From NCBI GenBank assembly GCA_027563935.2, contig CM050449.1:15948501-16012500 (forward strand): a stretch of 64,000 nucleotides of DNA, read 5' to 3'. Both the position numbers and the translations under genes were made by a program. Positions within the stretch are counted from its first letter, which is position 1. Each line of letters starts with the position of its first letter. The stretch is from Costus lasius (taxonomy: Eukaryota > Streptophyta > Magnoliopsida > Zingiberales > Costaceae). Positions 32,099-47,000 of this stretch are shown one piece after another. The notes beneath the pieces were generated by a model. That model worked only from the letters and a program-made list of their open reading frames with translations. It had not been told where the DNA came from and searched no databases.

Positions 32099-35000
32099 AT
32101 GGCCGCCGATCGCGCCTCCAGTATACCGACGGCGAAGATGGTCACTATCTCCTACTCTGAGATCAAGGTGAACCATCCTTATCTCTTCCTCCTCTTTTCA
32201 TCTTGTTCTTATCCTTCTTAGCAGGCGTTGACGATGGCCGCAGGACAAGGCCAGGGATCTTTCGATGAAGATCGAGGAAGGGTTTGGGGCCAATGGACTA
32301 GGGATAATCACAGTGACAGATGTACGCAAAATGATTCTTTTCGCCTTTCACTAATTCTGTTAGTCATTGTACCGGTTGAATCAGTTGTGGATTTGATTTG
32401 GTGTTTAAGCTTGCAAAAGCACCTTCTAGCTTTGTTTTTTTTTTTTTCTAATTCACCTTTTCAGTTGTGAAATGTTTGTCTTTAAGAGGGAAATTTTGTA
32501 GAATTGGCATTTGAAACCCTTTTGGTTTTCATCCGTGTCTATTTACTGATATAGGTGCCGGGCTTTCCTTTCTTGCGCCAGAACCTTCTTCATCTTGCAC
32601 CCAGGCATGCAATCTTGAATGTACTTGTTTGACATTTGCAGCTCTATGTTTTTGCGCTAATATACTCTTGTTTCATTCTTCCATAAGAGTGGCAGGGCTT
32701 CCCGATGATGTCAAAAAAGACCTTGAAGATTCAGAGAGCAGGTATTGTTGATGTTGTCTGTTTTATAATTGTTCGAAAATGTAGAATTCGTCAAGCTGAT
32801 ACTATTGAAAATTGCATCATGTTCCCGTGTCAACACTAAAAAATCTTCTATAGTTATCATCGTTAATATCACTACCTTATTATACATATATACCATCATA
32901 TATATCATTGTCTTGTTCTGTTTTCATATTACATATTACATGATTATTAAAATATTGTCTTTATGTATAGAGACATCCATTGTAATGCAAATACAATTAT
33001 TCCGTTTCATCAATTTTGGATTCCGCATAGTTGCAACACCAATAATCATCATAAACATGACAAATAACTCTGATTATCATTGATAACAATGTCCATGCGA
33101 TAGTGTCTAACTGTCTCCTATCTTTACAAAGTCAGATAGTGAAGGGTTGAAACATTATGATGCAAAAACGTTAGAGATAGAAAAAGGCAAGGACAGAGAA
33201 CCTTACTTTTCAAGGGGATTAGAAGAGAGACTAAGAAGAGACCTGAAGGAGTAGCATTTAATATTTATGAATTAGAAGTTGCCTTTACAAACACTTAATA
33301 AGCATTTGTATATTTTAAAAGAAAAAAGTTGTCTTATTCAATGAGAGAATAAATTTGGTTTTCATATAGACTAATACAAAATAATATCACACCTAGACTC
33401 CTGATGTGTGGGTCTAAAGTGTTTACATATTCAAGTTAAATTCAAACACTCCTGATCAAGTTGAAGCATAGATATGAATCATGCCTAACTTATTGCAAAG
33501 AATTAGTATTGTAGAACTGTTGGATATATTGACATAATCTATAGATTTTGATGTATGAAAATATGTAAAAATACTATGCTTACCTTCCATATGAGCAGAA
33601 GCTTTTGAATCTAAAATGCAAAGAGTAGAGGAAAAAGCCAAAGAAGCTATACTTGAGGTCTTAGAAGCAGTAGCTATGTAAAAAGATCTTGCTGCGAAGG
33701 CTTGAAGCAATCTTTTATACTTTGCATGGGTTATATAGCGGTGAGTGCACAATCAGCAATGGTTTATCTGGTTGCTAGCTGTCTCAAACAGCTGGCAAAT
33801 AGCAGAGGTGACTAGTTGTTGGTTACTATGTCATAATGGTGAACTTTAGAGAAGAAGGCAACTCCATCTGCAACAAAACATGATAACATGTTTGAACTGA
33901 TTGATTACTTTGAATCTTTAAGTCTAGCTATGGGTGGCAATTTTAGGGAGTGATAAATGTCATGAATGTGCTGCAAGTGGTGTTTTCTTGTTGCAAGAAA
34001 CATTGACAAGCTATGACTGGCATCAACGAGTAGCATGCAACAAGTGGCAAGTTTCAAGTAGCTAAAGGCAAGCAACTTACTTGCACCTTTCAATGAGTTC
34101 ACAGTAGGCACAAGCTTAGTTTTGAGAAGTCAACAAATGGCAAGTAATGTTTCTAATATTTGCACTCAACCTTGGCTAAGTTTTGATTATATATCCCCTT
34201 CCTCTCATTTTGTAGCTCTGTTGGTTGGGACCAGTGAGTTTGGATCCAAGATGAACTGTTGGGATCACTCAATCCTAACAATTCAATGCAGATTTCATCC
34301 TACTTTTGTTCAAACCCTTTAAAGATTTTTGTATACTCTCCTGTAATTGTTTTCTATTCATTTATTATTATTATTCCTTGTTTCCTAGAGTTTTTGCTAA
34401 ATCAGATCAATGGTTGTTGATCATGAATTTTTTACTGGCGATCAACTAATCCTGTGAGCTACGGTATTTACTGAAGATCTTGTGAATCACAAAAGAATAT
34501 AATAGACCGTTATTTTTAAGTTTCTATATCAAAGACATAATGCAAGAAAAGAGCTGTAGTACAAACATGCTTATTCTTGATAGTATTTCTTTGTAGTTTA
34601 TCTCCTGCACTAATTTTGCCTCTTGTGGATAACATTTTTTATTAAGACTATACTTAATCAGAAAATTATTTCTAATTATATAGGTATAACTTTGGCTGGA
34701 GCCATGGGAAGGAAAAACTTGAATCTGGTAAAGTAGGTAGGTTAAATTATCACATTTACACCTTAATATTTTCATTTTGACTAAACCACAGAGTAGGTAG
34801 TTTTTATTATATGAAACTTTTAGTATAAAACAGTGATGTGGAATAACAGAAAACATGGGTATTGACTACATGAGTCTTTCTCTCAGATTTTTTTAAAGGA
34901 TCTTTCTATGCCAATCCAATTTCAGACAATCCTACAACTGATCTTGCAGCCATTCATCGGTATGTTGTTCTTCAGTGCAACATTGATAAATAGTATTTTA

Positions 35001-38000
35001 CACTCTTTCATGTGAGTGCAAATGTTGATATATGAAACATTGTTTGAACTTGTATTGATGGTTACAAATGAAATAGTGAAATAAGATATTGGGCAAGACT
35101 ACATTTCAAATTTTGTCTAATAGTACTCAGGTGATGTTGAACTTTATATGGCTTTTCAATCTTCTGGACTAGCGTAGCTTGATATTGGTTTACCTAAACA
35201 AAATATAAAAGGATAAAGGAAAGAGAAGAAAGTAGACTTAATATTTATGTCTCTTGCCCACTGATAATGTTCTGCAGGGTTACAAAGCTGGTTTGCTGGT
35301 ATACTTTTTTGTTATATCAAATGATATCTGTCAATTTTTTATTCAGCTTATGACGTGTATTGGTGATATCTATTGGTTCATTGAGACTATGTCATGTAAT
35401 GTTTTAGGAAGCACATCTTAAAGCATGCTCGTGTATTTGACTGCATAATATCTACCTTGCCTTTGGTCATTTTCTTCCTTTGTCCTCAAGGCACACACAT
35501 TAGCTCATATATTTCAAGATCCATTGATTGATCATATGCTAATCATATGTTGTATGTAGGTATCCTTCCTATTGCCGACCAAATAAATGGCCAGCCACAT
35601 CTTTGCCTGAACTTGAAGTAGGTATGTACAAATGCACTGCCCCTCAATTCATTGCCTGTGGTGCTTAGTATAATCTGAATTACTCTTTGACTATCTTCAT
35701 GTTGCTGGATTTTTTGATTTGTAGTAGTTCCATATGATACTGCATTATTTATTTTGTCTGTGGAACAATTATTAGAATTCTCTGTCTAAAAGGTGTATGT
35801 TTCTCAGTCACATTTTCTTGTGTAAGTAGAGTTAAAGTACATTATTTTTTTTCACTCTAATTTCATCTAGAGACTATGCATATCTTTTTAGAAAATGATC
35901 TCTCTCTGATTTTTGTGAAGGCATGGCACGTGTAGATTACATGTAGCTGGCCCTCAGCCATTCATTTTCTTTTTGTCTTTTTTGCCATAAAATATACAAA
36001 TGTTATCGTTAGGCTTGTGTCTCCATATCAATTCTGTTCTTCTAGTTTATGCAATCTTTAATGTAATAATGAGGTATAGGATCAGATAGTTGGAGGAGGA
36101 AAATTGGAGCTACTCCTGATGCTGTACTTAGGGGTTGGGTGTAATTTGGACATACTCTTGAATCTTGATATCTGTCTTAGTGCAATTTTTGCTAACAAAA
36201 AATATGATCTTTTAGTTGGCTCATAGTAAATTTCAGTTGAAAGTAAACTATTATGTATCATAAAGGAGGAAGAAATAGATGATGATGATTGTGTAAGAAG
36301 GCTGATAGATTAGGACTTAGGAAGATTAGACAGATCGATTAGAGGAGATACACTTTTTTTTTTTGCAGAGTGCAAGATGGAGGTTATATAAAATTAAAAG
36401 AATATACATACATTTGTCCTGGCTACTCAAGAATCCAATTTGATCACATAGAATCAACTCTTAAGAGTCTACAAATAAAATCTATCTAACAAGTAAAAAA
36501 GATGATTTTTTTTCCTTGAAAAACATCCGTGTCGCATCACTTTGTTCCTAGTTGGCCAATTATGGTATATGATAGCTATAAAGATAAGCTTTTGAGGGTG
36601 GCCAAGTACAATATATGACAACTTTATAAGAGTTGCTACATTTTTAGACCTTCCTAGTTCAGACATTTCTCATTTGCCTTATATCGCTCATGTAACTAAA
36701 GGAGCCTGTTTTTATTTTAATGACCTTTGAAATTCAAGAGATATCACAATTGTTGAAGATTGTTCTGTGACAGTGCTTAAGTTGAAACTTGCTATATGAT
36801 CTTTAGAGCTGCTGAGCACTTGCATTCTGCTCTAATTGCCCTTTGCAACCCAGAAAGCAGATTGTGGTGTTCCATATGATATTCCTTCTCAGGGCATGTG
36901 GAAGAAAAGGAAGTTGAGGTATCTAGCTGATTTTAGCATTAGCAAAAAGAGGTAGAGAAGATCTTCTATCAGGGAGGTTATCTTCCAATAGCTCATTTCA
37001 GGTCTCAGGCTCAGAATAGTTTGGATGGTAAGCTTCCGGTGCTTGCCACTTTCAGAAGTGAAATGAAGAGGTGTTGTCAGAGTTTGCAACTTGCACTTGC
37101 AAATTATTTGACACTTTTGGAAGGTTGCAGAACTGATATAAGGAGAAGAACACTTTTTTAGCTTAGAAACTAAAAGTCAACGAAAACTCCCCTTTCTGCC
37201 TCACTAGAAATTTCCTCCTTGTTGGACACTATTACTGGAAAGTAGAAGTTATATGTAGATTTTTTGTAATCAGAATATTTAGTCTTGAACTCGTCAACAG
37301 AAAAAAAAAGCCAATTGTCAGCTAATAAAAAAGAAATCAATTAACAAATTAAGCTTTAGGAATAAGTGGTCTCCTAATCAAAACTTGCTATGATATTAGA
37401 TTTCAAAATCTATTTTTGGTTTATTTTTTAACTTTTTATTTGCTTATTATTCTGTTTTTTTCTCAGATCCACCTATGTGAAGGACTATTTTTTCTATAGA
37501 TTAATCTACTCTCTTGCGCTTGGATTCATAAGTCAAGCCAAATCCAACTTGAGAGATGCTGTTAGAATGCAGACCTACCTTATGTGCCAGCCGCTTAAAC
37601 TTTAGGGATAAGTAGCTCCCCACTTAGTATGAGTTGTTCATCATTGCTAGTTCTCTAGTTGCTCGAAGGCATAAAGTGGCTAGAGATAGTGGTCAATAGC
37701 TCAAATGTTTATTGGTTAGAGCTAGCGGTGGACATAGTTGACAACCAAGGTTTAGTTGCATGATTTGGATCTTGGTGCACATGATTATACATAACACAAC
37801 ACAAATATATGCATTTGTTATTCCCGATGTGGAACCCCATTGATGTTGACTTGTGTAATACTGGTGTCTTCATTGCAATCACTTGAATCATGTGGAATTG
37901 GCTTGAGCCACAATGCCAAGGTTGGTCATGGTAATGGATATGACAATCCTATGATCCTACTTCAGCACTCTCCATTATGTAGCCAGCCAAGAGGAGCTCT

Positions 38001-41000
38001 CGTGTTATACCACAAATAGTCATTACCCTCAAGCAGAAGCTCGTTATTAACCTAGCTCTAGTACATGTTATATTTGATTTGATGACCAACTATATTTTAA
38101 AAACTTAAGCTGGTAGGAAATGGCACTATATATTACCTCATAAGCTTAATTCATACCTTGCAATCTAACAATATTGCTCAAATATGTTGAATCATTATTA
38201 TTCACAAAGTAGGGTTAAGTCTCAAAATCTACAAAATTTATGTAACACAAAGGCCAGCCTATGAAATACTGTACGAGTCTGGATTCCGGGTTAGATTATT
38301 TGTATACAATTAATTGCATTTACAAGAATGCTATACTTGTCTTGACACTGTATTGTGCTGGGATTTTTTTTTTGGGTTGAAATTGCATTAGATTTACTGT
38401 TTTCTTTTTCTTTTTTCCTATTTCATTTGTATTTTATGAGTTTTTTCTGATGTTGTCCTTAAATGCTTTTCCTGCTCTAGCTAATGAATTAATGTGCCAA
38501 CTATGAGTAATTTAAACGTCTTTATTGGCTTTTGTAGAAATTTCAAATTTAAAAGGAAAAACAACTTCGAATATTTAAAGTTGAAATTTTAATTGTGCTC
38601 ATGTTGTTAAGTCAACATTTTCAGACATTTTTTAGTGAAAACTTTTTGTTCGTAATAAAATAGTTATATAGTTGATGAGAATTTGATCTATTATTATTAT
38701 TTTATTCTCTTTTCTAAAAGAGCACGGATATTCTAACAAACAATTAAGATGATATTATCATACTAGAAAATTGTTGTACGTAGCATTTAAAGCTCTTGGA
38801 AAGCTGATGTTGGAGGTTGGGCAGATGCTGGCATATCATTGTGATCAGTATGGTGTGTGCCTATACTTACTGCTTTAAGTTATTTTATTCTGTCAGTTCT
38901 TTTGATTAGCATGGCTCTCAGATTGCTCAAATTTTTCTCAAGGTTTATAAGAAGGTTATGTAGAAAATTTGATCCCATTTCTGTTCGTAGTGCAGTTTTT
39001 ATAAAACTTTTAGGTCAATGATACTTGTACATTTCACTGGCATATCTTTGCAGCTAGGATATGAACTACCTGTTTCTACTCCAGTCCTTAAGCACATTAT
39101 TTACTTCATGGTTGTTTGTTGGAAAAGAAGTTGATGGGATCAATAATTAACAGTGTAATCAGTATTGTGTACTTATTAGGAATTGATTAAATCTAGATTG
39201 AGTTTGATTATTATGTTTTTTGTCCTCTTTCAATTAAAAAATAGAAATTTATTCTTTCCTATAGAATCAAAGCCAAAGTGATTTTACAGATGAGCATAGC
39301 CATTAAATGTGTCATGTTAACAAACATCACTTGTTGCACCCAATTAATACAGCTTTGCCATTGTGGCAGACAAAATCACCATGCGATTCACTCACCACCC
39401 TATGGCCACTACCTTAGTTCTAAAAGATCCCTATGGTATTCTAAAGGATTGACGTGGGTCAGCAGTTATACTTGAGTGATTCAGACATCTAACCTAACCC
39501 ATTTGTAGTGAGTTCAAGTACTTGATTATAAAAATAGATAAGAGAGTTTAGGAAGGGTACGAGTACCCTATATTAGATTAAAATAAAAATAAAATTTTGT
39601 CATGATTATAATATATTAATATTGAAATAATTCTTATATAAACTATAACATTATTTTAATCTATAAATTTATAATTTATTAAGTAATTTGAGTTAATATC
39701 TCAATTAAGGCTTTAATTTATCAGGTTGGGCACTTATGTTTATTCATTTGAATACTCTAGTTAGGCTCTAGTTCTAAATTTGGTATTCAAGTAGGTATTA
39801 GTTTTTATATATTAAGGATTTGACAATATAATAAATATTAAAACTAGATAATTAATAAGTATTATATATTGTTGGGTTCAATTTGATAAACATTTAGATA
39901 AGTTGGCTTTTGCCCTCTTGTCACGGGGCCAACTTTCACCTAGTTGTCAACCTCTCTTCCCTTCCAAATAAGGAAAACCTGTGTAGCTTATAGCTCCATA
40001 AATCAACCTTTTAAGCATGTAAACATCGAATACACAACACACAATATTTATGGCAATAATGAGTAATTTGCTTGGGAACATCAAATTTCAGACCAAACAC
40101 CTCACATTGTAATGCTTTAGGAAAGCATAATAATTCACTATGATAAAAGAGAAATTACATTGACTTAATGACATATGATACATAACGGCACATGATACAT
40201 AACAAAACATAACATATTGTTACTGGGCTTGGCCCAATATGTATTTGGGCCTTACCCTAATCCTCCTTCACATATGTATTACTGTTCACATTTTACCCTA
40301 ATCAAGTTTTCACTATTCACGAACTTGGTATCAGAGCGAATCGTCGTCGCCGCCGCTTATTGCTGCAGCTTCTTCCGCTCTTCGTGGTTGCTTGCTCCGG
40401 CGCCGGCGTCGCCCTTCTCCACCCTTCTTCTCTTCTCAATCTTCCTCCACATCTTCTGCTTTCCACTCGAACCGTAAACCCCTCTCTCGCTCGTCGCCGC
40501 GTGCTCGCTTTCCTCTGTCGTTGATTGGCAGACTAGGGCAGACTCGTCCGCTTCTTCGAAGCCTGGCGGCCACCTGTGCGTGAGAGCTTCTAACGCCTGA
40601 CTGGAAATTGCTGTGGCCTTCCTCTTCTATCCGCCTCTCCATAGTCTTCGGCGGATACTTCCTGCAGCTATGTCTCTTCACTCCGCGTAGCTTCTTCGAA
40701 GGCTTTCCTCTCCAGTCCGCAGCACTCTACTGGTAGCTTCTTGTTGCTGCCACTTCCGTCCTCTTACACTACAGTGTTCTCTCCGCCAGCTTCTCTTCTT
40801 CGGTCGGGTATCTATCCCTCTCCTCCAGTCGACTACCTTCATTTAAATATGGAAATTACTACTATCGACTTGAAGCCCGCATCTAGTGTTGCCACTACTA
40901 TGAAATTTGATGGTACCAATTATCTCTTATGGGCTCGCTCTATGCGCTTTTACCTTGGATCTCAAGGCAAGGATGTACACCTAACAGGTTTGGCTCCAGA

Positions 41001-44000
41001 CCCTTCAGATCCTACTTATGATGTTTGGAGACGCTCTGACATAGCGTTGTTATTGCTCTTCTTAGCAGTATTGAAGGTGATATTGCTTCCACCGTTATGT
41101 GTTTAGACACTGCCAAAGAAATCTGGGATGTTTTGGCGTCTACCTATGCTCCTAAGGAGACAATTGGTCAAGTTCATCAGTTATATGAGGACCTTTTTAA
41201 TTTGAAACACGCAGGCATGCCCTTGCCTGATCTTTATAGGACTCTTAAAGGGTGGACCAGTTGCAGATGCTTCAACCACCCTCTGCTGATATATCAGTGA
41301 CTATTCAACAGAGACAGGAATTCTTTGTCGCCATCTTTCTTACAGTTTGTGAACAGTGAAAACTTGATTAGGGTAAAACGTGAACAGTAATACATATGTG
41401 AAGGAGGATTAGGGTAAGGCCCAAATACATATTGGGCCAAGCCCAGTAACACGCCCCCTCAAGATGGAGCAAAGATGTTACACATGCCTAGCTTGTTACA
41501 GAAATCATGAATCTTTATAAAGTTGAGAGCCTTGGTAAAAATATCAGCAATTTGATTCTCGGACTTGGTAAATGGAGTGGAGATTTGCTGACTTGAGATG
41601 ACATCTCGGATGAAGTGATAGTCAATCTCCACATGTTTGGTACGTTGCTGGAAGGAAGGATTGTTGGCAATGAATATCGCAGATTGGTTGTCACAATGCA
41701 TAGTCATAGGAGTACGAACCACCAAACCTAATTCTTGCAGTAACCCTTTAATCCATAGTAGTTCACAAGTTGTGTGAGCCATGGCACGATATTCAGCCTC
41801 ACAGCTGGATCTTGAGACAACACTCTGCTTTTTGTTTTTCCAAGTAACTAGGTTGCCTCCAACATACGTACAGAAACCAGAGATGGACTTACGGTCATCA
41901 ATGTTGCCAGCATAATCGGCATCACAGTAAGACTCAAGGGTGGAATTTCTATTCTGTTTATAGAGAAGACCTTTGCTAGGGGATTTCTTGAGATATTGTA
42001 AGATCCTCAATACAACCTTCCAATGACATTGTTTGGGGGATTGCATGAATTGGCTCACAACGCCCACAGCAAAAGAAATGTCTGGGCGAGTAACAGTAAG
42101 ATAGATAAGCTTCCCTACAATTTGCCTGTAAACTGTAGAGTCAGTATCATCTGACTTCTTCCACATACTGTGATGTTCACTTGGAATCATCGGTACATCA
42201 GAGGGTTTACAATCCATCATACCCGTGGCAGATAGAAGATCAAGTACATACTTGCGTTGAGATAGGTGAAGTGAAGAGCCCTTGTAAGCAATCTCAATAC
42301 CCAGAAAATATCTAGGTTTGCCCATATCTCGAAGAGAGAATTGTGATTGTAGAAATAGTTTGGTTTCATGTATACCGTCGGAGTCACTTCCTGAAAGTAG
42401 GATGTCATCCACATAAATAGCAAGAACAATCACGCCCTTGGTGGATTTACGAATGAATATAGAGTGATCCGATTTGCAATGAAGAAAGCCAATCTGGGAT
42501 ATGATAGAGGAAAACTTTTGAAATCATGCTCTCGGGCTTTGTTTGAGATCGTAGATAGCCTTATGTAATTGGCACACGAACCCCCCCGGCTTGACATAAC
42601 TAGGAGGCTGATCCATATAGACAGCCTCAGAGAGATCACCATACAAGAAGGTATTCTTGACATCCAATTGATGAAGAGACCAATCCAGGTTGATGGCAAG
42701 CGAGAAAATAATCCGGACCGAGTTCAAGCGAGCCACGGGAGAAAAGGTTTCCAACTAGTCGACACCATAAATCTGTGTAAAACCCTTGGCCACAAGCCGA
42801 GCCTTGTAGCAATTGACCGAGCCATCAGGATTGTGCTTAACCGTGTAGACCCATCGGCAGAAAACAGGACGGGCCCCGGGAGGTAAGGGAACAAGGCTCC
42901 ATTGCATCGAGAGGTGGGGGCATTCATTTCCTCATCCATAGCGGCCTTCCAGGGGGGAGGAGAGGGCATCGAAGAGGCAAGTAGGAACTGTACTAGAGGA
43001 GAGAGCATGAAGAAATGCCTGATGAAAGGGAGAAATCCGTGAGTAGGAAACATAGTGAGAAGGTGGATATTAGCTGTAGAGCGACGTTCCTTGCGAAGAG
43101 CAATAGGAAGGTCAGGCGAAGCTAGACGTGGAGCCTCAGGGATAGGTGCGTCAGGCAGGGGGGAGCAGGCGGAGGAGGCAGAGCTCGCCGATGATAAACC
43201 TGCAAGGGAACAGTGGAGACACTAGGCGAAACAGTAGGGGAAATGGGCAAGGACTCTAACGGTACAGCCTGGCATGGAGGAGCGAAGTCTGTGGAGTTTG
43301 GTAGAGAGGGACGAAAATATAGTGTGGACTCAAGAAAGGTAACATTCATACTAACAATATAGCGACCGCAATGGGGATTAAAACACTTGTATCCTTTTTG
43401 AGTCCGAGAATAGCCAAGAAAAATACAACGAGTAGAGCGAGGACTCAACTTATCAAGACCAAGGTAGAGATTGTGAACATAGCATGAACAGCCAAAGGTT
43501 TTGGGTGAAACCTGGAAAATAGGGCAACTTGGAGTAAAAACCGAGATGGGGGATTTGCCACCGAGGGAGGATGTAGGAACACGGTTAATCAGGTAGGTGG
43601 CAGTGAGAACCGCATCACCCCAAAGATACTTAGGGACATGCATATGAAACATGAGTGCATGAGCAACATCAAGAAGGTGACGATTTTTACGTTCGGCGAC
43701 TCCATTCTGCTGTGAGGTATAGGGACAAGTGGTTTGATGAAGGATACCTTGAGAGCCACAAAAGTCCCTAAAGAGAGAGCTGGTGTATTCAAGAGCATTA
43801 TCAGTTCGTAAAATTTTGAGAGGTAAATTGAACTAATTATGTATTTCAAAGTAAAACAGTTTAAATGCATTAAACACATCAGAACAACTTTTAAGAAGAA
43901 ACACCCAGCACATGCGAGAAAAGTCATCTATAAAGGTAGCAAAATATTTAAATCCATCTCTAATAGAAACAGGACTCGGACCCCAAATATCAGAATGAAC

Positions 44001-47000
44001 TACATGAAAGGGAAAGTAGTTGGGGAGCTACGACTACTAGGAAAGGAAGTCCTATGATGCTTTCCAAGCCGACAAGCATCACACTCAAAACTAGGACAAG
44101 ACTTCAAAGACAAAATATCTTGTACTTTTGTTAGGGAGATATGGCCTAACCGACAGTGCCAAGTGTACGGAGAGGATGAAGTCAAAAGAGCGCCAGAAGC
44201 GTCTGGTGCAGGATCAGTGAGAACATAGACGCCTCCAACCCTAAGCCCCCCACCAATCTTCACCTTCGTCCTGAGGTCCTGAAAAATGCATGAAGAAGAA
44301 AGGAAGGTGATGGAGCAGTTCAAACTTTTAGATAGAGCAAAAACAGAAATGAGATTAACAGGAAACTTAGGAACATAAAGAACATTGAGTAATATAAGTT
44401 TAGAAGTCAAATGAACTGTTCCAATGCCATGAACGGGAATAAGAGAGCCATCGGCAATTGACACCAGACTATGGTTAGTGTCAATGCGAAGGGTGGCAAA
44501 CAATGATCTATTACCTGACACATGAGAAGTGGCTCCGGAATCAAGTACCCAAGTGTTAGAAGAAGCAATAAGAGAAGCAGTACCGGAGACACCAGGAGTG
44601 GTGGCCATCATGGATGAGGATGATGCCTCGGCCTGAGCAGCTAACCGAACAAGGCGATCATACTCAGCAGTGGGAACTGTAACAGTCAAATCAGCTGAAG
44701 AAGATGTGGCAGCAACAACGTTCTCTCCAGGTGCATGAGATCCATCATCAATGGTCAACTTGGCAAAGGAAGGCTTGCCAAACTTCTTCCAACACCGTTT
44801 AGATGGATGGTTGGTCCGGCCACAATGTCCACAAGGTGTAGGAGTACGACCACGCCCCCTGCCCCGACCAGAACTACCACCACGTCGACCTTCTTGAGGG
44901 GTAATGAATGCACTGCTAATGGGAGGTGCCGGAGTGGCAGGAGTAACCAAGGCGACTCGCAGAAGTCGAAAATAAACACTCTGAATAGTATGAACAGAGG
45001 GATCGGCAAGAAGCTGTGCCTTAGCAGCCGCATAAGCATCATCCAGCGCGGTAAGAAAGATGGCAACAAAGAATTCCTGTCTCTGTTTCTATAATGATTC
45101 ATGATAACCCATGATGTTGTATTATGTCCTAAGGTCCCCAAGAGTTGTGTTCTAGTGCACACCACCATCACCACCTATGTACTATCCCGGTGCATTATAG
45201 AAACTTGTGTGTATTAAAGGCTTGCTCAGCCCCAATAGGTTACTTTACACATTTTCACTTATGTAGCCTTTAGTGCTTATGCATTTACACAAATTCATAT
45301 ACCTCGGCTATCCCAGACATGTCCATGACTCATGATTCACAAATGCAAATATGAACTCAATTACATGTCTTGGACTTATGAACATCACAATTGACCACAT
45401 GTTTATGCCGAATGCAGCTTGACTCGTGACATACTCCCCACTCAAACTGTTGACACCCTTAGTGTTGCCTTGACTCGAACTTGAGATGATCTTTATCACG
45501 AGTACATTTTCAAACTCCATAACAATTGCAAATATATAAAGTTTCTTCCCCTTTTCTTGTCATTTGTCTGATTCAACTCCGTGACTATCTTGTCTGTTGC
45601 CTTCAACAAATTTGGGGAACTCAGCTTGCCTTCCCCATGAAAAGGTGGGAGGAGGTCTCACAAGTTGAGTTGCTTCATGGTAAGCTCCTCCTGAGCATGA
45701 TGCTTGACTTTAATCCTCTTAAGAACTCCACCTACATTAGGTTCAGGTTTGGGATGATACTTCATTACTCTGACCCACCCTAAGCTTTGCAATCAATCAC
45801 TCCATGCTGCTTGGCATTTTTAACATGTATTTTCAGGTCATTTGCATTAATGTCTTTGCCTAATTTGAGTAATTTGTGATTTATGTCAACAAGTAAAGAT
45901 TTATTTTGCCAACAAATTCAACTTTCAGTATCTCCTTTGTCAATCTTTCATTCAGGTGGCATAGGTGTGTTGTTTCCTTATATCTTAATTCAATCTTCTA
46001 TATTGTTTACATAGAAGAAATATCAGACGAGGTGTATCATTGTCAACTTTTTCTAATATATTTTTAATTTTACATATTTTCTTCAGTTAGGTTTGTGTAG
46101 ATGAAGATAATTTTTCGTGTGTAAAATGGCCTTCGTTCAATTTTCTTATCTGACCCAAGCAGAAGTATTATCTTTTCCTTATATTGGGTTACTATGGTGT
46201 AGTCGTAAGCACATTGGATGATTAAATTTGAAATTTTTGGCACTTAATTGATGAATATCTTTTCTATACAATTTATAGTAATCAAAGAGATGAAAGATGA
46301 TAATGCTGGAAATCTTGAGCAGATACTTGAGCACTCCAGATGCCACAAAGGTCGATTGCTGTACTACTTCCCCAAGGAGCCTAGGTGAATTTATTTAACT
46401 AAAAATTGTCTTTGTCCCTTTCAGCTTCTAATAGATATACGTTCACATGGCTATGCATAAAATTGAATGCCCTTCTCATTAAAGATGTGAAGTCATAAAG
46501 AAATTTATGCATTTGCCACATAGTTCTCAACAACTTCTAATGTCTGGCAGCCACTATCGTGATAGTAGTAGCTCTCTATCATCATGGTGCGGATGGCATT
46601 CTGACCATGGTTCACTCACAGGTGATAACTGAGTTAGCAGATGGTGTATTTCTTTTTATTAAGCTGTATTTGGGTCAATTGCAAAAATGTTCTTTCATAT
46701 TTCATAAGTGTTCTTTACAATAAAAGTTCAGTTTAAATTTTAGAATGATAGAAAATCACCTAAGATAAATAGTTGTTAGAAAGCTAAAGTTGAAAGTATT
46801 TGAGATTAGCTTTTGATTATGAAAAATATTTATACATAATTAACATACTAATATACCCTTATGAATTCCAATTTCTAAGAGACTAATACGATGTAAGATA
46901 TGAACCTAAATTTATTTAATATCACAGTATCAATTACCGCTGGTGCATCTATTAGTTCAAATGATTTATTTAATTTTTAAATTTTTTTATAATTAATATA

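Larger units (their letters stand above)
40218..45086. mobile_element. Ty1/copia retrotransposon with inverted interior
   Basis: The plus strand begins with a 102-bp LTR (40218-40319), an initiator tRNA-Met primer site and the first part of gag (40849-41343). The other LTR then follows in reverse orientation (41350-41451), and the rest of gag and all of pol are on the minus strand (45086 to 41459). A 36-bp segment of gag is present at both breakpoints, in inverted orientation (41308-41343 and 45051-45086). No LTR closes the right side. It can no longer move as a unit. Confidence 0.88.
38853..46278 (+). other. intron 8, enlarged by a copia insertion
   Basis: A 7.4-kb intron, the longest of the gene. 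About 4.87 kb of it (40218-45086) is the rearranged copia element. The remainder (38853-40217 and 45205-46278) is AT-rich; 45205-45800 is of different composition and may be further transposon remains. Splice sites on both sides are intact and phases match. Confidence 0.88.

Noticed and set aside
32003..32221. 72-codon frame in the leader and first exon as a separate gene
   Set aside because: It is in another frame than exon 1, whose in-frame splice phases and homology are clear.
43839..44057. plus-strand open frames over the copia pol
   Set aside because: The minus strand carries protease, integrase and RT motifs; the plus frames are shadows.
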